Source: Xestospongia muta (Eukaryota; Porifera; Demospongiae; Haplosclerida; Petrosiidae). From it: DNA of 64,000 bases. How positions within the stretch are numbered: the stretch's first letter is position 1; each line of letters begins with the position of its first letter. The stretch covers positions 3,586,618-3,650,617 of the forward strand of contig OY848917.1 in the NCBI GenBank assembly GCA_963693285.1, given 5' to 3'. This document shows, piece after piece, positions 34,301 to 47,303 of the stretch. Made by a program: the position numbers and the translations under genes. The notes beneath the pieces were generated by a model. The model saw only the letters and a list, made by a program, of their open reading frames with translations. It was not told the DNA's origin and ran no database searches.

Positions 34301-37300
34301 TCTTTGAAAGAATGACATTTATGACTTCATACAATTGTAGATCTATTGTTGATTTGTCTACTACTTTCTAGTTAGTATTGAACCTCTCCTTTGTCTACAT
34401 GATATATTGAATAATAATTATCATGACTGTTGAGCAGTATACCTTGTTTTTGTAGCTACTATGTACTGACTTTCATTGTACTATTCCTACTCTGGTCTTG
34501 TATGATACATTATGATACCATTTCTACCTTTTCTGAGTCTTTGATAGTCAATATTATAGATTACAATGAATTCAGGTTTGTTATCGCTATATTTTACTAG
34601 TATGGAAGAAAAATGTTATAGCCATTCTCAGTAATGTTTTTCTATAAATGAAATAGAAGCAGTCTGTATAGTCTAAATGTAGATTTCATTTCTACTTGTA
34701 AACAGTACTGGCTACTTTTAACATATACCGAGTTATCCCTGTCATATACATAATGTGATAAGCTAAGCTGGGATATCTCATTTTAAGATATCTAGCATGT
34801 TTTATGATATTTTAGCAATATTCTTGCCAATAGAGGTTGTTAACAGCTCTGTAATACAGTTAACTCATTTACTGTTACTCTAAATAAATTGATTGGTTAC
34901 TTTATATAGTTATTTAAATTACATATAAAGTATTAGACACTAAGAAGTAGTAAATATCACTACAGTCATGTAGTTAATTGTCAGAGCTATGAAGATTCCA
35001 TTTAATGTCTCATTAGTTAGACATAAAAAGTTAATGAATGTTGGGTCCTGTATTTGTGAGGGCTGTTGCTATGAAATTTATAAGAGGACAATCTTTGATA
35101 CCACATACATGTCCTTTCTAAGAAGTCATTTCTTGAAGTTCATGAAATGTCATTTCCATAGTAATCAAAACAACATATATACTGTCAAGAGTTTTAAATG
35201 TATTTTGTAGTCATGTAAACAACCTAAATGATCATGAACAGGTTAAAACAAGCAATTTATTTGAAGAGTGTAGTAATCTGTCTCTTACTTGTACAAGTCT
35301 GTACATACATTGTACATTTGTCACTAAAGTATTTAAATTAGGAAAGTACTAACTTTTTCTGATGGAGGTTATAGAAAATTTTTGTTCAAATAATTGATGT
35401 TATGAGTCAATCACATTAATTTATTACATGATATTGTTGTGATTAGCTATACTTAATTCTACTAGCATTGCCAGTAAAGTCAATATAGTGTAATGGATGT
35501 TATATGGTGAGTACTTAAGACAAAACTACAAAATCTCAATATAATAATATTAGTGGTTATTAATATTCCAGTCCACATGTAATAGTAAAGTGGAGAATAT
35601 TAGAATTGCTAAGCCCTAGAAATATTTGTGGTTATCTTGTATAAATACTGTTAATCTTGTCCACTTCATTAGTTATAACAAACCTTGAAGATTATCCCAG
35701 AAGGTCCTACCACTCAATTCTCCGTGATATTCTAATTAGAGCACAGGAGATTGGCTGTCCCAAGCTACAGTATATATTAGGTTTAAATCATTGTTGGGAT
35801 AATTGCAATTGGTAATTGTAATTATCTGTAATCATTACATAATTAGCTGTAATCATTACATCATTCATAAATATTGTAGTTGTAATTGCAATTGTATATC
35901 TGTAATTGAGAAATAATTGGATGGCTAAGCTACACACAATAAATCTATTCTGGTAAAGGGTCGTCACATCACATGATGTACACATGACCATAATTATTAT
36001 GAGTAACTAAAGTGGTTTATGAAACCATTTTGCAAATTGCACTGTAACCTTCTTGCACAAGGTCATGAATGATGTAGAGCACTTGTATAGGGTACTGATA
36101 ATAGCTATTGTAATTGTGTGTAATTACTATCAATTTATTGTTGTAATTGCTGTGTAATATGTAATTGGTAATTGTAATTGAAATTGGATGATGAAAAACA
36201 GAAGTAATGGTAATTGTAATCAATTACTTTTTTATGGAGATTGGCTGTCCCAAGCTATAGTATATATTAGGTTTAAATGGGTCCATCCAAAATAACTAGA
36301 ATAATTGTTTATCATTGACACAAGAAACCAATGCCCTTAGATATGTACTTAATATAAAGATAATAAATAGTTTTAGGTATGAATTTAATCAGTCATAAGT
36401 ATGAAATGCCTCCAAAAAATGTTATTACTTATTGCTAAAAATATTTATTACCTGGCCTTTTATCTGTTTATTAATCTGGTGCTGCCTTCTACACTTGTAC
36501 CTGCTAACTCTCTACAGCAGGAGGTATATATATTATAAAATATGAGGTTAACTAACATTATGGTATCGTATTATAGTTGTGACCAGTGAGGGTACAATAA
36601 TTTAGTACTTTTATGATGTAGTATTGTAGTATATATTAGATATAATGATAGTCTGTGTCCTGAGTAATAGTTATCTAGTAACAGGTACTTAGTATTAACT
36701 AGTTTACATTCCTATTAAGCTAGTAAGGAATATATACAGTCTCATTTAACATTACCTTACATATTAATGTTTTAGTACAATTATATCTTTACAGTACACT
36801 GTACCAGTAAGTATAATATGTATATTATAAGGTGTTAGTAAGGACCAGGTACATCAAGTTATGATTGTTATCAGTTGTAAGTGTATGTATAGTACATGTA
36901 CTTTTGTAACATGACATATTGTTTATCAGGTCTGTGTATAATATATAATGTAAAAGTGTTTTAGTACTTAATGTATACACATGTACTACATGTGATATAA
37001 CTATGTAATGTGTAGTTTGTACTTATCTATATGTTGTGACCTTTATTTCTATTATTAACAGTACGGACAAACTGCTCTACATTATGCCTGTAGTAATGGA
37101 CATACAGGTACTGCCCAACTTTTAATTTCGAGTGGTGCCAATATCGACATTACTGATAAGGTTAGTAGTGACATCAAATTATTGTATTTTGTAAACATAT
37201 TAATGACAATAACAGTTAAGTGATCATCATATATGAGTACATCTAAAATGCCACACATGTCCAAGCACTCCACTGACTGTCAGTACTGTACTACTGACTT

Positions 37301-40300
37301 CTGAATTACTAACTATAACCTATGAATTACCTGTAGTCCAACACACCTGTGAACAAATTCACTGTATACCTGTATGTTGGTATAACTTTAGTTATTGTGT
37401 ATTCACCACAGTGACTACAATCATACCAGTGTTTTAGGAATTTGACTGTTTCTTGATACATCTATATTCACCAGAGTCATTGATATTTTTATTCCTGTAC
37501 AAGTCTACAGTGACTGTAGTACTATCACTACATGTAGGTAGTAGTATATACTACATAGCTACATAGTAACAGAGTATTTATTGTTTGTGGTTAGTAGTGT
37601 TCCTGCCCACATGTAATAATGATGTGGGGATATTAGAATTACTAAGTTCTTTGAGTGTTATTATAAGATTATTGACCAATGTCATAACCAGGCCTAGAAA
37701 TGCATGGATTAATTAGTGGTTGCCCAGGCAACTTTTTAATACCACACAATTTTGAATGACATTTCTTTACATCAATTTGAATCAATTATTTTCTTTCTGA
37801 TAAAGCTAGCTGTTCCATCTAGAAAACAAAGTAGTTTACTTGTAGTAAGTCTTCATTAAATCATACAGACTACAGTATTATTATCAAACCTCAATCCAAG
37901 CAAGTAATTGACCACTTCCATCATGAATAGTTAATTATAGGGAGATCTTTGTTTCACACTGCATGCTGTATATGATCCTTACTATATCAGCCTGTCTGGT
38001 GCTGTACCATTGCTATTGAGTAATTGTGAAAATTGTCTTAAAAGTGGAATTGATAAGAGGAGTACAATATCTCATGACAAATTGACAATAAAAAGTCACA
38101 ATGTAACAGTTAGGACATGTATGTATGTAGAATGACAGTTGTTATGGTGATAGAAATATTTTTTTAGTGGACATTACCTTACTGCAGATAATGATAATAC
38201 AGCTGCATCAATTAAGCAATGATGTTACTGTATATTACAGCTGTATACTATTTTAATGATTCATGTAGACTATATACCTTAAACAAATTGGTTGTGTTTC
38301 CTGGTGTGATAACTTTGTCACCACAAATATCACAAATACAATTGTCATCAGACTTTTGCTCAAAATGAGTCCATACCAAGCTTATTTTGTGCTTGTTTAT
38401 TGCTCCTCCTGCAGCTGTCATAATTAATCAATAGTAGACTAGAGAATAAGATTTCTAACAACTTGATACACATTAGTTTTCGATGTTGATCAATTTGATA
38501 CTAAAGTAAACTTAAGTTTGGTATGTGAGTGGCTAGTGGCTAGTTAGCTTTATTACAGGTGTGATTAATATGGGTGTGGTTAGTACATATATTGATATTA
38601 ATACAGCAATAATTGCAATACCGATAATAATTAATATTCTAAAATATTGAAAGTATCAATTCAAAGTTCAACATATCATCCATTATTAATAACGATGTCT
38701 TTTTCACAAGCAGAGTTCTCTTATGCATTATTTAATACCATGTGTTCATTACTAACTAGTAAAAAAGCATGGCAGCACATGGTTCTTATCAAACAGTTAG
38801 TATATCACACAAAAATATTATATATAAAAATTTTATTGATGGATCCTTGGAATTTTATGTCAGATTGTAGCTTCCAATTCTCTTGTGTGTGCTACAGCAT
38901 GGTCCAGCCTAGACAGACTTACACAGCCTATGATTCTATGTGTGCCATACCAATATGTTATAAAGACTATGGCAATGTTTGTTATTATCTTCCTAAAAGA
39001 CGATGTGCAGTAGGCATTGGCAGTGGAGTTATGTCGTGCATCATTTATGACCCACTGTAAGCTAACTATAGTGAGAATTGTCAAACAGTACATCAATATT
39101 ACCTTTCTATTTGGTGAGTACTCAAGTAGAGTTTTAACTTCATCAATCACTTTTATCATAGATTGCTTAGCACAGTATCTCACAATTTCAATATATGTTT
39201 GTGATTTATAAGGTACAGTTAAAATTCACTAAGAGTTCTGTGTCTTGTTATATAAATACTTTTAATCTTGTCCACTTCATTACTTGTAACAAACATTGAA
39301 GTCTATCCCATAAGATCCCACCACTTGATTCTATATGATATTGTAATTAGAGCATATCACTATATTTTACTAGTATGGAAGAAAAATGTTCTAGCCATTC
39401 TCTGTAATGTTTTACTATAAATGAAATAGAAGCAGTCTGTATAGTCTAAATGTAGATTTCATTTCTACTTGTAAACAGTACTGGCTACTTTTAACATATA
39501 CAGAGTTATCCCTGACATACACATAATGTCCCAATTATACACCTATAATGTACATTGTTATTATGTAACTTCTCTAGTTCTGATATCATTTAGTCTATGA
39601 ATATGATAAGCTAAGCTGGGATATCTCATTTTAAGATATCTAGCATGTTTTATGATATTTTAGCAATATTTCTGGCAATAGAGGTTGTTAACAGCTCTGT
39701 AATACAGTTAACTCATTTACTGTTACTCTAAATAAATTAATTGGTTACTTTATATAGTTATTTAAATTACATATAAAGTATTAGACACTAAGAAGTAGTA
39801 AATATCACTACAGTCATGTAGTTAATTGTCAGAGCTATGAAGATTCCATTTAATGTCTCATTAGTTAGACAAAAAAGTTAATGGATGTTGGGTCCTGTAT
39901 TTGTGAGGGCTGTTGCTATGAAATTTATAAGAGGACAATCTTCGATACCACATACATGTCCTTTCTAAGAAGTCATTTGTTGAAGTTCATGAAATGTTAT
40001 TTCCATAGTAATCAAAACAACATATATATTGTCAAGAATTTTAAATGTATTTTGTAGTCATGTAAACAACCTAAATGATCATGAACAGGTTAAAACAAGC
40101 AATTTATTTGAAGAGTGTAGTAATCTGTCTCTGACTTGTACAAGTCTGTACATACATTGTACATTTGTCACTAAAGTATTTAAATTAGGAAAGTACAAAC
40201 TTTTTCTGATGGAGGTTATAGAATGTTATTGTCCAAATAATTGATGTTATGAGTCAATCACATTAATTTATTACATGATATTGTTGTGATTAGCTATACT

Positions 40301-43300
40301 TAATTAATTATAATTGCTAAGCCCTAGAAATATTTGTGGTTATCTTGTATAAATATTGTTAATCTTGTCCACTTCATTAGTTGTAACAAACATTGAAGAG
40401 TATCCCAGAAGGTCCTACCACTTGATTCCCCATGACATTCTAATTAGAGCACAGGGGAATGGCTGTCCCAAGCTATAGTATATATATTAGGTTTAAATGG
40501 GTCCATCCAAGATAATTAGACTAATTGTTTGTCGTTGATACAAGAAACCAATGCCCTTAGATATGTACTTAATAATAGATAATAAATAGTTTTTAGGTAT
40601 GAATTTAATTAGTCACATGTATGAAATGGTTCCAAAGAATGTTTGGTTATCTCAAGGTATAGTATATATTATGATTGTTATCAGTTGTAAGTATATGTAT
40701 AGTACATGTACTTTTGTAACATGACATATTGTTTATCAGGTCTGTGTATAATATATAATGTAAAAGTGTTTTAGCACTTAATGTATATACATGTACTACA
40801 TGTGATATAACTATGTAATGTGTAGTTTGTACTTATCTATATGTTGTGACCTTTATTTCTATTATTAACAGGATGGACAAACTGCTCTACATTGGGCCTG
40901 TAGTGATGGACATACAGGTATTGCCCAACTTTTAATTTCAAGTGGTGCCAATATCGATATTACTGATAAGGTTAGTAGTGACATCAAATTATATGAGTAC
41001 ATCTAAAACGCCACACATGTCCTAGCACTCCACTGACAGTCAGTGCTGTACTACTGACTTCTGAATTACTAACTATAGCCTATGAATTGCCTGTAGTCCG
41101 ACACACCTGTGAACAAATTTACGATATAGTATATACTGTATTTTGGTATAACATTAGTTATTGTGTATTCACCACAGTGACTACAATTATATCAGAGTTT
41201 CACTACATGTGGGTAGTAGTATATACTACATAGTCCCAGAAGTATTTATGACTTCATAGCATTGAAGTGTAAACACTTGAGGAGAAAAGTACATCTATAA
41301 TGACTTTACATGTTTTAGTTGAAGGTGCTATAAGTGATAAGAGGAGTACAATATCCCATGAGAAATTGACAATAAAAAGTCACAATGTAACAGTTAGGGC
41401 ATGTATGTAGAATGACAGTTGTTATGCTAATAGAATTATCTTTTTAGTGGACATCAGATAATGATAATGCAGCTGCATCAATTAAACAATGATGTTACTG
41501 TATATTACAACTGTACACTATTTTAATGATTCATGTAGACTATATACCTTAAACAAATTGGTTGTGTTTCCTGATATGACAACTTTGTCACCACAAATAT
41601 CACAAATACCATTGTCATCAGAATTTTGCTCAAAATGAGTCCATACCAAGCTTCTTTTGTGCTTGTTTATTGCTCCTCCTGCAGTTGTCATAATTAATCA
41701 ATAGTAGACTAGAGAATAAGATTTCTAACAACTCAATACATGTTAGCTTTTGATCTCGATCAATTTGATACTAAAGTAAACTTAAGTTTGGTATGTGAGT
41801 GGCTAGTGGCTAGTTAGCTTTATTACAGGTGTGGTTAATACATATATTGATATTAATACAGCAACAATCACAATACCGATAATAATCAATATTCTAAAAT
41901 ATCAAAAGTATTGATCAATAGTTCAATATATATCACCCATTATTAATGATGATGCCTTTTCACATACATGGTTTTCCTATACACTATTTTATGTGAAGTA
42001 AAAATAGTTAATTAATTTGCCCTGGGTAGGGCCTTTTTATGTCCAACCTCCTCGTTTAATGGAAGAAACTTTGTAACTGTTGTCATAGTAACTGGTATTG
42101 TGCTATCATTGAAAACTTATTCAGTTTGTCATTTGTTTTTGATATATATCAGTATAGTAAGTAATGTAATTCTAATTCTCACTTTGGATTGTTAGTTACA
42201 ACACTCAAGTCAATGTATTATATATACATGTACATGTGTATATACATAATGTTTATACATATATCATGTACATGTACATTTTATACACATACATGTACAC
42301 AGCATGTACCCTGAAACTTTATACCTTAAATACCAGGCACTAAAGAGTTTTAATTTTTCACCTAATATTTTCTATGATATATATATAACTACAATGTAGT
42401 TAATTTGTTAATATCAATGACAGTTTAATATCTGAAATTATTTGTGATTTATTTATGTTATTTTAGGATGGCAAGAAACCATTGGATTATATTAGAAATA
42501 AAGAGACTGTTCAGTTATTAAGTAAGTGGTTTATTAAGTGTACAATGTTTGTTGTTTTAACTTTTCATATAATACTGTACACAACACCTGTAATCTTTAT
42601 ATTTACCAAATGAAAGTATCATTACAGTTTTTCACAATGTTAGTTCACTTTTTGAGTATTAAGAACTAAAATGTGGTAGGAAGATAAATGCATGATAGTA
42701 TTTTTCTAGTCAAAAGATCATATGTTATTGCTCTACCTTCAACAGTTGTGAAATGTATTGTAACATCAATTTCACTTAAAATATTTGTAACAAATGGTAA
42801 ACGTTAACGCCTTAAAATTGTCAATGACATATTTTTTAAATCAAACTTTAGACTCAATAAAAAGTGTTAACTCTTGATGTAGAGTGGTGCAATAATTATA
42901 TGTACAAACCAATTTATGTTGTCATCAATACAATTACTTTGAACAATATTGTATTTATTATTAGTGGTATAAACAACACATCATTTGTTACTCCCATTAT
43001 ATCATGAAATAAAATGTTAAAACAAATTAAAGTTGAATGTAGTCTTATGTAAATTTATGGTTTGAATTGATAGATATTATGAAACTAAAGAATTTTCAGT
43101 ATTTACTCAAGAAACTGTGTAGCCAGTTTTATTTGTGGACATGACTTTTTTACTAAAATATACATGAGATTATATTTCTTGTTAACTTCCTTTCCACCAT
43201 ATTTAATTTATGCTGAGTTAATTTTTAATTTTTGTCATTGGAGGATTAATCAAAGTTCCAATGAAAAAACTGGCTATATGGCAATCTGACTAAACTTTTA

Positions 43301-46300
43301 AAATTTATACATGTATCAGAGCTACAATACCTGGTACAACAATATAAAACATCACATATTAACTGGTTAAATTTGTTGAAAACTGTTTTAGCTGAATATA
43401 TGATTAATGGCCTATAGCTCAATGTAATTGGTTTACTTACCACCGAGATATAAATATGCATTTCATTTTTTTGTAGTTTTATGATAATCATTTAAATCTT
43501 GTTTGCCATTACAACTGTCAAGTGTTCATCCACAATGGTCTTATGTTAAGTTTACAAAAGTAATAGCTTATGATTAAGTGACCTTGTAAGCATACTTAAA
43601 TAAAAGAATTTGTGAAGTTCTTTTAATAGTTAATACAGTTTGTAATACAATTATGTGTGATTACAACTTCAATTGTGGGCATTCTAGTACTAGGAATAAT
43701 ATCACAAAATTATAATTATATTAAGGTAAAATTCATATGTGGGATAAAATTTAATACCACATGGACAGTTATATTTGAGTAATATAAAATTCACGTAACT
43801 GTGTTATTAAAGGTTTTGTGTATTAAACTTTTGTATTGGTATAATTATTCAAAAGATTCTTAAGTTGATTTGTTCTGTATAAGGATTAAGAGATTAAAAG
43901 GTTTCATAAATCAACGTTTTACCACAAAATGTTTTTGATATAAATAAAATTTATTGTTACTATATCCAAATTAGGAAAAAGAATTATGACATAATAAGTA
44001 CTTGAATAAAATTTTTAAATGTACTTCTAATGTTATATACTCTTGTCCTTTGCAGAATCTATTCCAGTGTTCAAAAGAGGACTACATGAAGGCTATGTGT
44101 ACATTACGAGTCTGAAGTTAGTCCTTCTTGGGCCACCCTGTGTTGGAAAAACAGCATTCAAAAATCTTCTTTTCAATTGGCCTGCTCCAAAAAATCATCA
44201 CAGCACAGCCATATCTACTCGTCCAATTCGTGCAATAGAGAGAGTGACAGATCAGAAGGAAGGCAAGATATGGCTTCAAATTACTGAAGTGGAGTTGTTT
44301 AAAATGCTCTCAGATGCAATTCAAGATCTACCTGCTACCAAAGGTTCTGCTGCAATTAGCTTGAAACAAAAATCGAGTGAAGCGTCTGCTAATTCTTCTG
44401 CCTCAACACATGAGCCAAAGGATATTTCTACAGTGACACCAGTAACAACTCCAAGTTCTCTTAATGCTTCGACCACATTATTGCCTTACTCTTCACCTGA
44501 TGTTGTGGAAGAGGATGTACCACAACCTAAACCACAATTGGATTCTACCTACTACTCAAAGGATATACTTGATCTACTTGCAAAACGTAAGAAGTCAGAA
44601 GAGCTACATAGGTCAACGTGGATACATGTTCTTGATAGCGGTGGCCAACCTCAATTTGCTGATATATCTCGATTTTTTCTTCATGGTAATGCAATACATG
44701 TCATCCTTACAAAGTTAACAGAAAGCCTTTATGATAAGCCTCAGTTTTGTTATTCAATGAATGGCAAGTTACTGAACCAACCCAGTGAGCTCCAAATGAC
44801 CAACCTTGAGCTTATAGAAAATTTTGTGCGTTCCATTGTCTCTTCTAAAAATATAATGGCATCAAAGGGAACAACAGTTGTAACCTCAAAACCTTTGTTT
44901 GCAATTGTTGGTACATACCTTGATCAGCTTAACAAGACTTTTAAGAAGTCAAGAGTAGTAGAAATTTTGAGGGAAAGAAATGCACAGCTTTTGTCTGCCT
45001 TACAAGAGTTTAGAGGTCACTTTATATTTTATGATGATGAAGCAAAGGAGCTTACTTTTCCAGTTGATAATTTGTGCTGGTGGAGTCGTAAGAAGATATC
45101 TTCAGCAATCCGTCAACGAATCATGTCTAAAGTTGGTGTCGGCTTTAATTTTCCAGTACCAGTTCGTTGGTATATGTTTGAATTAATAGTGAGTGAACAA
45201 GCATCACAAGAAAAACATGGTATCATCCCCTTTGACAATTGCTGTGAGATTGGTGGTCAACTGAGTATGGATGTAAGTGAGGTGAAAGAGTGTGTAACCT
45301 TTTTTGACTCTCTAAGTCTGTTCCTGCATTATCCCAAAGTCCTGCCTAATATTATTTTTACTAATCCTCAATATCTTTTAGATTCACTCTCCACTTTAAT
45401 AAGATTCTCATTTGTTGATCTGTTAGAGGAGATATTACCAGATGAAGAGCTATCATCTGAAGATCAACGTTTACTTCGTGAAGATGGCATCTTTGAAGGT
45501 TTACTTCTTGATAAGCTTTCTCTTCCTTTTATTCCTCATCTGTTCTCAAAGGATGATTTTCTTCAGTTACTCTGTCATCTATGCATTATTGCTCCTCTTC
45601 CTACAGCTGATCCTGTGAGGCGTTATTTTATGCCAATTGTGTTGACACCCTCTGTAGTAACAGATGAGGATAAAGCAGTGTACATGACTTCATGTGATCC
45701 TATGATCATTGAGTTTAGCAGTAAAGTAGTCCCTCAGGTATGTGTTAATAAAACCACATACAGTGTATAGCACTTTAAATTTGTTTTCTGTGTGCATTCC
45801 TTGTATTTTTATGGATATTTATAATTAATACTTAGCTTTTATAGTATTAACCATTCTTAACTTATTGTGTGATGACTTGAATAGATATTATGACATTTCA
45901 TACTTCTTAAAATACTATAGTATATTATAGCTTAATAAAATTAGTCAATGCAATGTATAAACAGTTTCATAGTTTATAATGTCTTAATACAATTGAGTAA
46001 GTAATCCTTGTCTCTTTGTTTATAGGGCATATTTCCTGCTATGGTGGTGTCACTATTAGGTAGAAAAGATAAACCTCAATTTTCAGTTGATAGTGGATCA
46101 CGCACTTTTGAGAGACAACGTCGCTATGGAGTTAAGCTACATTCTGAAGATCCCTTTGGCAATGTCCTACTTGTAGACAACTTTAAGAGCATTGAAGTCT
46201 ACTTTACCGGTCTTCCAGAGAAATGTCCTTTTGTTCGTGAAGCTATCAAAGAAGCCATAGCTACCTGTACTGAACTGTTATCATATGACACTAAAGACTT

Positions 46301-47303
46301 GAAGATCTTAGCAACTTTGACATGTAGACAGAAACATCGTAAAGATGATGGCAAGCTACATGGTGTACGTCTGCGTCCTGATAATAATCGTTTCCTTGCA
46401 AATTGCTTAGTTGAATCAGAAATTGCCACTTTTATAATAACTGATCCACGACAGCTCTGCTGGTTAAATGGTAAGTGTATATATTCATACATGCAGAGAA
46501 TTTAGTGGTATATTCTGTTTGTTTTAATTTTAGATCCCATTGTTGATTCTGGTCCATTAAACTCTTCTTTTGTAGATGCTCCACTTGGTAAGTTAGAAAC
46601 TTTTATTAATTATTTGTCCAATATTTACTTAACTTGTACACACATTGTTCTGTTGTTATTTCATAGTATTACTTTACATTTCAGGTTCATCTAGTACTAA
46701 TGAAGAGGATCTAGTCAGAGGTCCACATTCAACATCAGGTCTGTATTATTATTGGTGGAACAACTTATTTTGTTTATGAGGAATTGTTTTAACAGCTTTC
46801 CTTAATATTCTTTATATATTTATATAAATATGTTATTACTTAATTATAATGAAATAACTATCTGTGGCTACAAAATATGACCCTTACTTTATTCACACTT
46901 TTTATTTTATACTCTAGATGATACTCTGAACTCTGATGTAGCTAGACGAGCTTTAGTTAAATATACCAGTGCTATTGTTGAATCAACTATTGAACCCACT
47001 GTTCTAGCAAGGAGACTGGTTGAAAAAGAAGTTATTTCCGAGAATGTTTACAAGATTGTAAAAGACAAGAAAACAGGAGATACAAGTACAGATCGTCTTG
47101 AACTGATTCTTGATGATCTAAAGGATCATGTCAAACACAATGCTAACGCCTTTATGATTTTCCTGGATATTTTAAGAGATGATAGTTTAAATCGACAAGA
47201 CCTAGCTGACATAATAATGTCAAAATATAAAGGTATTATATATTAGCTTTAGTCCTTTCTTTAGAAAATACTCATTTCTGTTTCAGAATTAGCTACATCA
47301 TAA
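30598..47303 (+). CDS. Ankyrin-ROC-COR-CARD protein (gene B)
   Basis: Twelve exons give one frame of about 1014 aa: 30598-30630, 31816-31908, 33271-33369, 37062-37160, 40872-40970, 42467-42521, 44056-45737, 46026-46470, 46534-46587, 46685-46738, 46918-47232, 47287-47303 (TAA). All junctions are GT-AG with matching phase. Body as in gene A: MATKD start, four ankyrin repeats (the second has the canonical TMLHVAS, where A and C read TMLIGAS), half repeat, ROC with GPPCVGKT and DSGGQ, COR. From exon 10 on it is unrelated to A: a short Ser-rich linker and a CARD-like domain, then ELATS. An AATAAA follows at about 47459. In known families a CARD binds other CARDs, such as caspase or adaptor partners; the same upstream sensor would thus feed a different pathway from A. 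This functional step is inferred. Confidence 0.85.
30631..31815 (+). other. Gene B intron 1 with (GT)n and a deletion
   Basis: Collinear with A intron 1 but lacks about 570 bp equivalent to A 3165-3735. A perfect (TG)n run of about 31 bp (31311-31341) sits at the join. It also lacks the 407-bp MITE. Confidence 0.75.
31311..31341. repeat. (TG)n microsatellite
   Basis: An uninterrupted TG dinucleotide run at the place where unit B lost sequence relative to A and C. Confidence 0.9.
32823..33108. mobile_element. Foldback/hairpin element (unit B copy)
   Basis: Homologue of A 5628-5912 with the same inverted arms around GAATTC. Present in B and absent from C at about 59970. Shared presence in A and B suggests that A and B are closer to each other here, or that C lost it. 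Confidence 0.62.
33370..37061 (+). other. Gene B intron 3
   Basis: Shorter than the A counterpart. The part holding the BED fossil, MITE and block 1 is missing, with unrelated sequence at 34326-34586. Block 2 is present at about 34930-35410. A private insertion or duplication lies at 35747-36278. Confidence 0.65.
35747..36278. repeat. TAATTG-rich insertion flanked by 42-bp direct repeats
   Basis: Direct repeats 35747-35788 and 36237-36278, beginning GAGATTGGCTGTCCCAAGCT, enclose about 450 bp. The interior is full of GTAATTGTAATTAC-type words in both orientations and has strong self-complementarity. A and C lack it. Likely a palindromic AT-rich element with a long target or flank duplication; the class is unknown. 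Confidence 0.7.
38278..38421 (-). pseudogene. BED zinc-finger exon fossil, module B1
   Basis: Identical in the parts compared to A 12194-12337 (offset 26084). A minus frame from ATG to a GTATAT donor. Confidence 0.75.
41548..41691 (-). pseudogene. BED zinc-finger exon fossil, module B2
   Basis: Counterpart of A 15464-15607 at offset 26084. It keeps CDICGDKVVISGNTTNL. Confidence 0.75.
44056..45737 (+). CDS. Gene B exon 7: ROC GTPase plus COR start
   Basis: Same length (1682 nt) and frame as A 17967-19648. The P-loop GPPCVGKT, DSGGQ and GTYLDQ motifs are unchanged. By eye, 14 of the protein differences from A fall in the roughly 109-residue Ser/Thr-rich insert before DSGGQ, against about 8 in the other about 466 residues. 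Confidence 0.88.
46918..47232 (+). CDS. Gene B exon 11: CARD-like domain
   Basis: A 315-nt exon encoding about 105 residues of mostly helical sequence: LNSDVARRALVKYTSAIVES, then VLARRLVEKEVISENVYKIV, RLELILDDLKDHVKHNANAF, and MIFLDILRDDSLNRQDLADI. This follows the CARD pattern: a long helix 1, an L...L..K.VI.E.....I block, R...LLD.L, then F..FL..L. It has no similarity to the Death exon of gene A. A DED or divergent Death domain is the main alternative. A truncated relative lies at 50499-50680. Confidence 0.75.

Larger units (their letters stand above)
37681..43165. repeat. Near-identical A/B tract, unit B side
   Basis: Partner of 11597-17080 at a constant offset of 26084. Includes exons 40872-40970 and 42467-42521, two BED fossils, and intron blocks 1 (38834-39214) and 2 (39784-40254). 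Confidence 0.85.

Noticed and set aside
35788..36223. Minus frames in the TAATTG-rich insertion
   Set aside because: Low-complexity translation of a degenerate repeat.
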